A stretch of DNA of 14,584 nt from Aurantibrevibacter sp041749595 (GTDB taxonomy: Bacteria > Bacteroidota > Bacteroidia > Flavobacteriales > Flavobacteriaceae): contig JBGTBA010000112.1 of the NCBI GenBank assembly GCA_041749595.1, positions 1 through 14,584 of the forward strand. The letters are read 5' to 3'. This document shows, one piece after another, positions 7,811 through 14,584 of the stretch; the stretch's first letter is position 1; every line of letters begins with the position of its first letter. The position numbers and the translations under genes were made by a program. The notes beneath the pieces are model-generated. The model was not told the DNA's origin, made no database searches, and worked only from the letters and a program-made list of their open reading frames with translations.

Positions 7811-9984
7811 TAGGTCAGTTGGTTTGGTGTAACACGCATAATCCACATTTTGTCTTGGTACGTGTCATTAATTTTGCTGTAGTATGATATTAAAGCGTTG
7901 TTCCAGGAATCATGCCTTTTTAAATAGACATAGCGGTAATTATTTTCTGGGTTAATGAAATAACCGGCATTAAGCCCTTTGGAATTCAAAAGTTTTACAA
8001 AGCGGTTAGCGTTGTTTTTATTGGCAAAGACATTTACAATAATATAGTAACCAGTATCCACGCCTTCTATTTTGATTGTTTTTGCCGTGGGATTAGTGGC
8101 AACTGCCTTGTCTTTGGCCACTACGTTTTTCTGTAGGACATCTACAGCATATTTGGCCGCCTTTTCTTTTATCTTGTTCACATTGTCCACATAGGCTTTA
8201 TCACTATAACCACTATTATCAACGTTCATGATCCACATTTCTCCGTTATAGTTGCCATTTGCTTTGGATTTATACGTTTCCAATGCCTGCTGCCACGTAT
8301 CCGATTTTTCCAGAAAAACATATTTCAATCCATTTTTTGGATTGGTAAAGTAACTCGCCTTTATTCCTTTTTCATCAAGTTCATTAATGAATTTATGAAG
8401 ATATTGATCGCCTTTATATACATTCACCACCACATAATAACCATCTTCTACCCCCTGTATATTCCTGAATTTTTGGCTCTTTACGTTTTGTTGTTGTGCG
8501 GCTTTGGTAAATTCGTCATCATTTACATCTTCCCTTATGGAAACGGCGTCCCTTTTCACCACTGTGTTCTTTGTGGTTTCAGCAATAGATATAGGTTGTT
8601 CGGCTTTTTTGGTCAATGGCGGTATCCTGTCTTTTGCGGTATTGGTAATTTCCCGCTTTTGGTTTGATACGGCAACTGGATTTTTGGTTTGTTCAAAAAG
8701 GTCAATATCATTCGGTTTTATGTTTTCGGGCCGTTCTGTATTTTCTGCAACGGCATTTGGGTCATTATTGATAAAATAGATTTGTTTGGCCTTTTCTTCC
8801 ACGTCGGAACGCCCGCCGTTGGTCTCTTTTTTTACCATTCGCATCACCATCTCGAACCGGCGTTCCAAATCTTTTTGTCTGTTGTCTTCCAAAGAATCCT
8901 GACGGAACATCAGCTCGGCCAAAATGGCGTCATTTTCTGCCAATTTCTTTTTGAGCTCTTCTATCTCTTTGTCTTTTGAAGAGAGGACCTCTTCGGTCAC
9001 CTCAATGTTGTCCACCAATTCTTCTTTTGGGTTTTCCAATAGTACACGGTCTTCTGTTAGATTTGGGGTAAAGGAATAGGCAAAGGAAATCTCATGGGTA
9101 AGGCCAAAATTGTCGAAGTTGTTAGACAGCCCTTTTTCCATGGTATAGCCAATGGAAATCCTTCTGTTTAGGTTAAAACCAATACCCGCAGCGGCGCCAT
9201 AGAAGTTATCATAGCCACCTTGTACCCATCCAAGTTTTGGAAGGTCCAAAATAAGACTGCCACCGAGGACGACTTCTTCTTCCCCTACTTTTCGGACACG
9301 GACCAAGGGCATTAACCTGCCCTCTTCAAATATGCCCGATCCATTTTCAATTTGATGGGTATATTGTAAATGGCCAGAGAAGGTCTTGTCCTTAAATTCA
9401 CTTACGGATTCACTGGTCCTTAAATTGTAATCGAAGAGGTTTTCGGCGAACAGGCCAAAATCGAATTTCCCGTACGAAATGTTAAACCCTGGCTGAAAGG
9501 ACAACAAGGAACTATCTTGAAAGCCATTTAACAAGGGGTCGGTCTCGACCGGATTGGCTCGGTTTTCATCAAATCCGCTATTGTAATAGGAGATATTGGC
9601 TCCAAATGTGAAATTGCTTTTGTCGCTCAGCTTTATACCATAGGCATAGTTGGCGAGCACGCCAAAATTGGAAATAATGCCTTCCCTTTGAGTGTAAAGG
9701 CTTAGTCCCAGACCTGTCCTATCGTTTATTCGGCCACTATAGCTTAAGAAATAGGATTGATTATTATCATCAAAAGATACCGATTGGTTTCTATGCAATA
9801 AATTGATATACGAATTATTTTCCCGAACTGTTGAAAAGGTAGGATTTATTAAAAACCGGTTATATTTCAATAAATTCTGCGAAGGAACATCATAGGTTAT
9901 AAATGGACTTTCGTCTTGGCCATGGACAGTGGTTGCCAGGGCCATGAAGGATAGTAAAAAGTATAATACTCTTTTTTGTAACAT
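7810..9984 (-). CDS. PorP/SprF-family outer-membrane barrel fused to a coiled coil and two SPOR-like domains
   Basis: The protein has 724 residues. A signal peptide covers about 1-22 (MLQKRVLYFL..., cut near VHG/QD). A PorP/SprF-type region of alternating beta strands runs from about 25 to 305. It starts with the family's NRFLINPTFS-like segment (usually F.NPA.AG) and ends in ISFAYSF. A coiled coil follows at about 335-385 (EIEELKKKLAE, DLERRFEMVM), then a charged, probably disordered linker at 390-505. Two SPOR-like repeats, at about 508-588 and 638-717, share GYY..VNV, NP.N...YV.L, W..AL..Y and MWIM.V. The family is usually about 300-350 residues, so the C-terminal half is an addition. PorP/SprF proteins are outer-membrane parts of the T9SS and gliding machinery, and SprF is needed to export SprB. 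SPOR domains usually bind peptidoglycan. It starts 6 bp after the sorting-domain gene and overlaps the adhesin by one base. Serving those cargoes is inferred. Confidence 0.9.
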   Translation of the reverse strand: MLQKRVLYFLLSFMALATTVHGQDESPFITYDVPSQNLLKYNRFLINPTFSTVRENNSYINLLHRNQSVSFDDNNQSYFLSYSGRINDRTGLGLSLYTQREGIISNFGVLANYAYGIKLSDKSNFTFGANISYYNSGFDENRANPVETDPLLNGFQDSSLLSFQPGFNISYGKFDFGLFAENLFDYNLRTSESVSEFKDKTFSGHLQYTHQIENGSGIFEEGRLMPLVRVRKVGEEEVVLGGSLILDLPKLGWVQGGYDNFYGAAAGIGFNLNRRISIGYTMEKGLSNNFDNFGLTHEISFAYSFTPNLTEDRVLLENPKEELVDNIEVTEEVLSSKDKEIEELKKKLAENDAILAELMFRQDSLEDNRQKDLERRFEMVMRMVKKETNGGRSDVEEKAKQIYFINNDPNAVAENTERPENIKPNDIDLFEQTKNPVAVSNQKREITNTAKDRIPPLTKKAEQPISIAETTKNTVVKRDAVSIREDVNDDEFTKAAQQQNVKSQKFRNIQGVEDGYYVVVNVYKGDQYLHKFINELDEKGIKASYFTNPKNGLKYVFLEKSDTWQQALETYKSKANGNYNGEMWIMNVDNSGYSDKAYVDNVNKIKEKAAKYAVDVLQKNVVAKDKAVATNPTAKTIKIEGVDTGYYIIVNVFANKNNANRFVKLLNSKGLNAGYFINPENNYRYVYLKRHDSWNNALISYYSKINDTYQDKMWIMRVTPNQLT
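7834..8073 (-). repeat. SPOR-like domain, copy 2 of 2
   Basis: This encodes residues about 638-717, at the extreme C-terminus of the PorP/SprF fusion. It reads GVDTGYYIIVNV, NRFVKLLNSKGL, GYFINPENNYRYVYLK, a helix from W694 and MWIMRV, parallel to copy 1. The protein ends seven residues later. Confidence 0.7.
8221..8463 (-). repeat. SPOR-like domain, copy 1 of 2
   Basis: This encodes residues about 508-588 of the PorP/SprF fusion. Its pattern GVEDGYYVVVNV, a helix (LHKFINELDEKGI), YFTNPKNGLKYVFLE, a second helix starting at W564 and the closing MWIMNV match the second copy at 7834-8073 position by position. The fold pattern of strand, helix, strand, strand, helix and strand is that of SPOR domains. 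The two copies are diverged at sequence level, consistent with an old internal duplication. Confidence 0.7.
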
Positions 9985-9990
9985 TGTTGG

Positions 9991-12258
9991 TTAGCGTATA
10001 ACGGTTATGGTTCCTTGTTTCAAAACCTCTTTTGCTGTTTTTATTTTGTAGAAGAACACCATATTTTGTTTTGGAAACGAAGTAGAGGATTGGGGCCAGT
10101 TATTCTGATAGTCAAATTGGTTGAACACTTCTACCCCACTGTCATTGTATATGATCACATTTATTTCCCGATTTCTGGAATAGCTGTTGGGGATTACCCA
10201 TTGATCGTTCAACCCATCTCCATTTACCGTAATTACATTGGGAACTTTAAAAGTATCCAGGAATGTGGCCGTAATCTGCTTCGTGATCTCACAGTTGGCT
10301 ATGTTGGCAATTAGAATATAGGAGCCTTCTTCAGAAATGGTAAACGATGGGTCGCTGCCCAACAGTACATTGTTTATATCGTACCACCGGTATGAAGTGC
10401 CTCCGCTGGCTGTTATGGTTCTGGGATTTCCTTCGGGAAAGACCACATTGCTTGGTGAGTCTAATGTAATCAAAGAATCATCTAAAGGAGAAATGACCAG
10501 CTCATTTGAATTCAACGGACAGCCATTTTTGGAAACAACCAATCGGTATGTCCCTGGGGTGTTCACATTCAGGATCGTGTTGCCATTATTAAGATTGGTT
10601 CCGTTAAAAAACCAATTAAAGCTTTCACCGGTTAGATTTGTGGAGGTGCTTATGGTAATGTTATCCGCTGTATTGCAAGAGGTAAGGCTGGTGCTGGTTA
10701 TTGTCAATGTTTCGTTGACCAATAATTGAACTGGCAACGTATTTGAGGCCGTATTGAAGGGAGCTAGGGTTGCATCCAAAGCATAGTTCCCATTTTCACT
10801 AATGGCCGTTAGGCTTATAGTACGGGAAGTGGCACCGGAAATGGCCACGCCATCCTTTCTCCATTGATAGCTAAAGCTATTTATTAGATCGGCAGTTACA
10901 TCAATTTTACTGCCATCTGGCAAAACACCGGTTATGGTTGATACGTCAAGGGCTATATTGGTATTGTTACAGGCCGCATAAGGACTTGTGTATGCAATAG
11001 CAATTTCAAAAGACGCAGGGGCAACGGCTACAGTTGGTTCCGAATTTTTGGAAGTAGCTGTGCAAGCCACACCGGACAGGGTTACTTGGGCATAATATGT
11101 TCCCGTTTGCGTGGCATTTAAAGTGTTGTTGGTGGCTCCCGGTATTTGTATTCCGTCCCTATACCATTGATAGGTTACTGGGGCCGCAGAAGTAGTTACA
11201 CTCAAACTTTCGGTTTCGCCGGGCAAGATCACCAAATTGGCTGCATTGTCCCTTGTTACCGTAAAGTTTCCGGCGTTGGTAATGTTTACTCCTGCCGATC
11301 GTTCCAGACACGTTCCTGGACCTACTATTTCTACTTGGTAATTGCCTTCAAATCCGGCGATTGAGGCATTAACTGTATAGGTGTCATTATCCACGGTTGG
11401 TGTAGTAATGGCCACGCCGTCTTTATACCACGTGTAGGTTAAGCCCTGTCCCGTTATATTAGAAATAAGGGCTACCGTTTCCCCTGGGCATAAATTGGTT
11501 TTTGCAGGAGGGTTGATCGCTATGCCCAAACTTGTGCCCAAAGTTATGGTAATGTCATTGGACAATGTGTTGGCAGAACCGGAACATATGGAGCCGTAAT
11601 CCAACTCTACATTATATATGCCAGCTTGGGTGATTGTAATGGACGCCCCTTTGTCGGGCAAGAGAGTACCGCTCCTATACCAATTGTACCGATAGGTATT
11701 TGGATTAGGAATATTATGCGCTGCCAAGTTGGCCGAGTTTCCATTGCATATTTCAATGGTCCCTCCGGGAGGAATGCTTCCGTCCCCGTTGCGGCTTATT
11801 AAAAGTGGGGAATTGAAATCTATAAAATACATTGGAAATGGATCCGATACTTCTCCAATAACTGCTGGATCTGTGCTTCGTACCCTCATCCTGTAGCCTT
11901 CGCCCCTGGTGTCTGTAGGCAAGGCAAATTGAAAATTAAAGTTGAAACTGGTGTTTTTGGTATTGTCCGAGGCCAATTGAATGGGATTTGCAAAACTTCC
12001 AGTGGCGTTCGATAATTCCAAAATAAAGACGTTACCACTGTTCACCAGTGGAACGCTCCATGTAAAGTTCACAAAATATTCATTAAAGCTGGCAGAGGCA
12101 CAGGCCGCGGACCATATAGAATTTCCGGGCTGGTTGGGGTTGTCTGCAGGAGTAGGTTTGTTTAAAGTTTGGGATATAGTTGTAAATATGCCCAATAGAA
12201 AGAACAATACTGCAACAATAGGTCGGTTAAGAATTAGACTTGGTTTCATAATTGCCAT
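9991..12258 (-). CDS. Secreted multi-Ig-domain protein with T9SS type B C-terminal sorting domain
   Basis: The protein has 755 residues. The start is ATG 12258 (MAIMKPSL) or, equally plausible, the fourth codon at 12249. Both lead into a signal peptide (RPIVAVLFFLLGIFTTISQ). After a beta domain at about 45-150, six Ig/PKD-like modules follow. They are marked by Y.WY..G signatures near 190 (YNWYRSG), 275 (YTWYKDG), 363 (YQWYRDG), 464 (YQWRKDG), 547 (FNWFFNG) and 623 (YRWYD), most with a closing G.Y strand and a paired Cys. Residues about 668-755 form a type B (gliding motility-associated) C-terminal domain: FKVPNVITVNGDGLNDQWVI, VIIYNDSGVEVF, YQNNWP, VFFYKI and a basic end (GTITVIR). Such domains direct export through the T9SS. 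The WDG and PGTYFY-like blocks common in this family are replaced here by NNWP and MVFFYKI. It is first in the cassette. Adhesion, stalk or fibre-accessory roles are possible, but its function is unknown. Confidence 0.9.
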   Translation of the reverse strand: MAIMKPSLILNRPIVAVLFFLLGIFTTISQTLNKPTPADNPNQPGNSIWSAACASASFNEYFVNFTWSVPLVNSGNVFILELSNATGSFANPIQLASDNTKNTSFNFNFQFALPTDTRGEGYRMRVRSTDPAVIGEVSDPFPMYFIDFNSPLLISRNGDGSIPPGGTIEICNGNSANLAAHNIPNPNTYRYNWYRSGTLLPDKGASITITQAGIYNVELDYGSICSGSANTLSNDITITLGTSLGIAINPPAKTNLCPGETVALISNITGQGLTYTWYKDGVAITTPTVDNDTYTVNASIAGFEGNYQVEIVGPGTCLERSAGVNITNAGNFTVTRDNAANLVILPGETESLSVTTSAAPVTYQWYRDGIQIPGATNNTLNATQTGTYYAQVTLSGVACTATSKNSEPTVAVAPASFEIAIAYTSPYAACNNTNIALDVSTITGVLPDGSKIDVTADLINSFSYQWRKDGVAISGATSRTISLTAISENGNYALDATLAPFNTASNTLPVQLLVNETLTITSTSLTSCNTADNITISTSTNLTGESFNWFFNGTNLNNGNTILNVNTPGTYRLVVSKNGCPLNSNELVISPLDDSLITLDSPSNVVFPEGNPRTITASGGTSYRWYDINNVLLGSDPSFTISEEGSYILIANIANCEITKQITATFLDTFKVPNVITVNGDGLNDQWVIPNSYSRNREINVIIYNDSGVEVFNQFDYQNNWPQSSTSFPKQNMVFFYKIKTAKEVLKQGTITVIR

Positions 12259-12504
12259 TTGTTAATAGTTATACACGTTTTTTTGTTTAATTCAATTGGG
12301 TTGATAAACATATTGCAACGTCAGTATTTCTATTTATAGGACTTAAGTGCCGTTTTGGGGGAAACGGTGCCTATATTTAACAACAAAAGTGTGTTTTAAT
12401 TTCAGTGGACGGAATTTTATGTTGTCTTACCGATTAAAATTGTTGTGAAAGCCTTTTATTGTAGTGTGAGCCCTTTTTGTGACTAGGCATAACGCCATTT
12501 TTCC
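12259..12504. other. Divergent intergenic region between the adhesin cassette and glnS
   Basis: This AT-rich region separates two divergently transcribed units and should hold promoters for both. On the minus strand I find only partial matches to the Bacteroidota -7 element TAnnTTTG: TATGTTTA at 12312-12305 and CACTTTTG at 12391-12384. Neither has a TTG box at the usual distance, so I call no promoter for the cassette. A perfect 6-bp hairpin lies at 12350-12367. No small gene is evident. Confidence 0.6.
12350..12367. promoter_or_regulatory. Short GC-rich hairpin in the divergent region
   Basis: CCGTTT and AAACGG form a perfect 6-bp inverted repeat around a TGGGGG loop (CCCCCA on the minus strand). 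It lies about 90 bp upstream of the cassette's start codon and 160 bp upstream of glnS. No T-run follows on either strand, so it is not a standard terminator. It could be a protein-binding dyad or a 5'-leader stem. The function is unknown. Confidence 0.3.
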
Positions 12505-12512
12505 TACATTTG
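12477..12512 (+). promoter_or_regulatory. Candidate glnS promoter (Bacteroidota TTG / TAnnTTTG type)
   Basis: TACATTTG at 12505-12512 matches the Bacteroidota -7 consensus TAnnTTTG exactly. A TTG (in CTTTTTG) ends at 12479, leaving 25 bp between the boxes, slightly more than the usual range of about 17-23, so the -33 assignment is weaker than the -7. Transcription would start near 12517-12520, giving a very short, A-rich leader (CAAACGAAATCAT) before the ATG at 12531. Confidence 0.5.
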
Positions 12513-12530
12513 CCCTTCAAACGAAATCAT

Positions 12531-14216
12531 ATGATAGAAGCGTCCAAGCCGCTGAATTTTATAGAGCACATTGTAGAGGAGGATTTAAGCAATGGATTCC
12601 CTAAAAGAGGATTGCGATTTAGATTTCCGCCAGAGCCTAACGGATACCTGCATATTGGCCATGCCAGTGCCATTTGTTTAAATTTTGGTTTGGGTCTACG
12701 GTATAGTGCCCCGGTAAATCTTAGGTTCGATGATACAAATCCGGCCAAGGAAGAACAGGGGTATGTGGATGCCATTAAACGTGATGTGGAGTGGTTGGGT
12801 TACAAATGGGATACGGAATGTTATGCATCCGATTATTTTGGGCAATTGTATGATTGGGCGGTGCAGCTTATAAGACAGGGAAAGGCCTATGTGGACAGTC
12901 AAAGCTCAGAGGCAATGGCTTTGCAGAAGGGTACACCAACCAGTCCCGGGACGCCAAGTGTTTACAGAGTTCGTTCCGTTGAGGAAAATTTGAGGTTATT
13001 TGATGGCATGAAAAAGGGTGAATATGGGGAGGGAACCCATGTATTACGGGCAAAAATAGATATGGCCTCACCCAATATGTTGATGCGGGACCCCATAATG
13101 TACAGAATTCTCCATAAAGCCCACCATAGAACAAATACCGATTGGTGTATTTATCCCATGTACGACTGGACGCATGGGGAGAGCGATTATATAGAACAAG
13201 TTTCCCATTCGTTTTGTACCTTGGAGTTTGCAATGCATCGGGAATTATATGATTGGTTTTTGGATCAAGTGGTGGATGCAAATAAATTGAGGCCCAAACA
13301 AAGGGAGTTTGCCAGACGAAACCTAAGTCATACCATAGTAAGCAAGCGTAAGTTGTTGCAATTGGTAGAACTGAAACACGTAAATGGTTGGGACGATCCA
13401 CGTATGCCTACTATTTCAGGTTTAAGGCGAAGGGGCTATACACCAGAATCCATCCGTAATTTCGCGGACACTATTGGGATCGCTAAACGTGACAATGTAG
13501 TGGATGTTTCCTTGTTGGAGTTTCATATTAGGGAACATCTAAATAAAATTGCGCCGCGAGTGATGGCCGTTCTAGATCCGGTAAAGGTGGTTATAACTAA
13601 TTTTCCTGTGGACTACGACGAGTGGCTAGAGACCGAGAATAATCCCGAGGACGAAACCGCAGGATGCCGTGCAATTCCTTTTTCTAGGGAAATTTATATA
13701 GATAGGGAAGATTTTAAAGAAGAAGCCGATAACAAATTTTTTAGGTTAAAGTTGGGTGGGGAAGTTCGTTTAAAGTCGGCCTATATTATTAAGGCGGAAG
13801 GCGTTAAAAAAGATACCAATGGGAATATTGTTGAAATACGGGCTACGTATGATCCTAAAAGTAAAAGTGGTAGTGGCACTGAAGAAAGTTTGAGAAAGGT
13901 AAAGGGCACCTTACATTGGGTTTCAATGGTCCATGCCATTACAGCGGAGGTACGGCTATATGATCGTTTATTTACGGACGAAACTCCGGACACACATAAA
14001 GACAAGGATTTTTTGGAATTTATTAATCCGGATTCCCTTAAAATAATCACCGGTTATGTGGAGCCGAGCTTGAAATCGGCGAAAGTGGGGGATAAATTTC
14101 AATTCCAAAGATTGGGGTATTTCAATATCGATACGGATTCAACCCAGGAACATTTGGTTTTTAACAGAACGGTAGGCCTGCGGGATACTTGGGCTAAAAT
14201 CAAGGAGAAACCATAG
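12531..14216 (+). CDS. glnS: Glutaminyl-tRNA synthetase
   Basis: This cytoplasmic class I aminoacyl-tRNA synthetase charges tRNA-Gln with glutamine using ATP. From ATG 12531 it has 561 residues, close to the 554 of the Escherichia coli enzyme. It aligns over its whole length from MIEASKPLNF to NRTVGLRDTWAKIKEKP. The catalytic domain holds the HIGH motif in PPEPNGYLHIGHA (about 33-45), LRFDDTNP (64-71), CIYPMYDW (206-213, which includes the glutamine-pocket Tyr) and the KMSKS-type signature VSKRK (270-274; the usual Met is Val). DDPRMPTISGLRRRGY follows. The C-terminal half is the two-barrel anticodon-binding domain. An in-frame TTG at 12510 would add seven residues. I reject it because it sits inside the -7 promoter element and the added residues have no counterpart in the family. 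The gene is monocistronic as far as can be seen and divergent from the adhesin cassette. Confidence 0.97.
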   Translation: MIEASKPLNFIEHIVEEDLSNGFPKRGLRFRFPPEPNGYLHIGHASAICLNFGLGLRYSAPVNLRFDDTNPAKEEQGYVDAIKRDVEWLGYKWDTECYASDYFGQLYDWAVQLIRQGKAYVDSQSSEAMALQKGTPTSPGTPSVYRVRSVEENLRLFDGMKKGEYGEGTHVLRAKIDMASPNMLMRDPIMYRILHKAHHRTNTDWCIYPMYDWTHGESDYIEQVSHSFCTLEFAMHRELYDWFLDQVVDANKLRPKQREFARRNLSHTIVSKRKLLQLVELKHVNGWDDPRMPTISGLRRRGYTPESIRNFADTIGIAKRDNVVDVSLLEFHIREHLNKIAPRVMAVLDPVKVVITNFPVDYDEWLETENNPEDETAGCRAIPFSREIYIDREDFKEEADNKFFRLKLGGEVRLKSAYIIKAEGVKKDTNGNIVEIRATYDPKSKSGSGTEESLRKVKGTLHWVSMVHAITAEVRLYDRLFTDETPDTHKDKDFLEFINPDSLKIITGYVEPSLKSAKVGDKFQFQRLGYFNIDTDSTQEHLVFNRTVGLRDTWAKIKEKP

Positions 14217-14584
14217 TATAAGCAATCCTTATCAAGAAGAAGATAACAATCGGTATTTTTATTTAAAATCGTTTGTTTTAATGCCTTTGAACCGCTTTTT
14301 TTACGGGGCATATAATGTGTTTTACTAAAACTATCGGACAAATAATGCCACTAATGGGTTTTTCATCCCTTGAACCAACCGAAAAACGGAATTTTTAACC
14401 CATACGGGTTTTTCCTATTTATAAGGAGTTTTTAGGTATGGGCATAATTAGTCGAGCCTTAAAAAGCCCTTTTAAACAATATGTTTTTACAAATGATAAG
14501 TTCGGGGAAGGACAATAGTTCTTGAAAAAAATGACAAGAAGATAACTTCCATTTGTTCATCATCCTTTTGAAGTTGAATGCGGC
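14217..14584. other. Non-coding tail downstream of glnS, with regulatory-looking structure
   Basis: I find no convincing gene here. Just after glnS there is no classical hairpin plus T-run terminator. A bulged stem (ATGCC 14281-14285 with GGCAT 14307-14311, inner CCG/CGG) is the nearest structure, but its T-run lies in the loop. From 14356 to 14442 there are repeated G(G/A)GTTTTT blocks and a 7-bp dyad. A weak promoter-like pair (TTG 14522-14524, TCCATTTG 14548-14555, 23 bp apart) points rightward. This suggests an upstream region for a gene beyond the edge, possibly beginning at the ATG at 14578. Confidence 0.5.
14399..14442. promoter_or_regulatory. Inverted repeat CCCATAC...GTATGGG, candidate operator
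   Basis: CCCATAC (14399-14405) and GTATGGG (14436-14442) are perfect 7-bp inverted arms, 30 bp apart. Between them lie GGGTTTTT (14406-14413) and GAGTTTTT (14426-14433), 20 bp apart, plus an inner TCCT/AGGA dyad. A further GGGTTTTTC occurs at 14356-14364 and its inverse GAAAAAC at 14381-14387. The two-turn spacing of T-tracts and the nested symmetry suggest a binding site for a dimeric regulator, or a curved promoter region. No regulator is identified. Confidence 0.35.

Noticed and set aside
8395..12265. Plus-strand frames opposite the barrel and multi-Ig genes (for example 8395-8979, 10015-10729, 11981-12265)
   Set aside because: They are antisense to strongly supported genes. Their compositions (Phe/Ile/Val-rich) are typical of reversed coding sequence and no domain is seen.
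12305..12391. Minus-strand promoter for the adhesin cassette (TATGTTTA or CACTTTTG)
   Set aside because: Each has one mismatch to TAnnTTTG and no TTG box at 17-23 bp, so neither can be supported from sequence alone.
12510..12530. Upstream TTG start for glnS adding seven residues
   Set aside because: The TTG is part of the TACATTTG promoter element and the extension has no counterpart in the family.
14262..14311. glnS terminator (TTAAAA/TTTTAA stem or ATGCC/GGCAT stem)
   Set aside because: The stems are AT-only or bulged, with the T-run in the loop rather than after the stem. Not enough to call a terminator.
12527..14341. Minus-strand frames opposite glnS (for example 12868-13401, 13781-14050, 14099-14341)
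   Set aside because: glnS is certain along its whole length. These frames have no family resemblance and the last simply runs off the end of glnS.
14459..14563. Minus-strand 34-codon frame (MMNKWKLSS..., preceded by AAAAGG)
   Set aside because: Short, no recognisable domain, and it overlaps a region that looks regulatory. Chance is the simpler explanation.

Overview
This window comes from the chromosome of a Bacteroidota, most likely a marine-type member of the Flavobacteriaceae. The evidence is a set of parts used by the type IX secretion system (T9SS) and gliding machinery: SprB-like repeats, a PorP/SprF-family outer-membrane barrel and a type B sorting domain. Upstream regions are A-rich without Shine-Dalgarno sites, and there is a Bacteroidota-style -7 element (TAnnTTTG) in front of glnS. 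Most of the window codes on the minus strand. Only glnS lies on the plus strand.

Minus-strand cassette, read from 12258 down to 1. (1) 12258-9991: a 755-residue secreted protein with an N-terminal beta domain, about six Ig/PKD-like domains and a C-terminal T9SS type B sorting domain. (2) 9984-7810: a 724-residue fusion of a PorP/SprF-type barrel, a coiled coil, a long linker and two tandem SPOR-like domains. It starts 6 bp after gene 1. (3) 7810 to beyond base 1: a giant adhesin of at least 2603 residues that shares one base (TAATG) with the stop of gene 2. It has a signal peptide, a large N-terminal head, a DUF11-like domain, Ig-like modules and about 20 SprB-type repeats. It is open at the left edge, so its C-terminus is missing. 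It is the largest gene here and runs without an internal stop through the whole left half of the window.

The three genes look like one transcription unit: a small exported protein, its likely outer-membrane T9SS partner with a possible peptidoglycan anchor, and a giant cell-surface fibre. By analogy with SprB/SprF of Flavobacterium johnsoniae, the barrel would handle one or both flanking cargo proteins. This is inference from family knowledge and gene order.

A 272-bp divergent intergenic region separates this cassette from glnS (12531-14216, plus strand), which encodes glutaminyl-tRNA synthetase, a housekeeping enzyme with no evident functional link to the cassette. The last 368 bp hold no convincing gene. 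They carry a notable inverted repeat (CCCATAC / GTATGGG) with phased T-tracts that looks like a regulatory region for something beyond the right edge. I see no tRNA, rRNA, insertion sequence, CRISPR array or attachment site.
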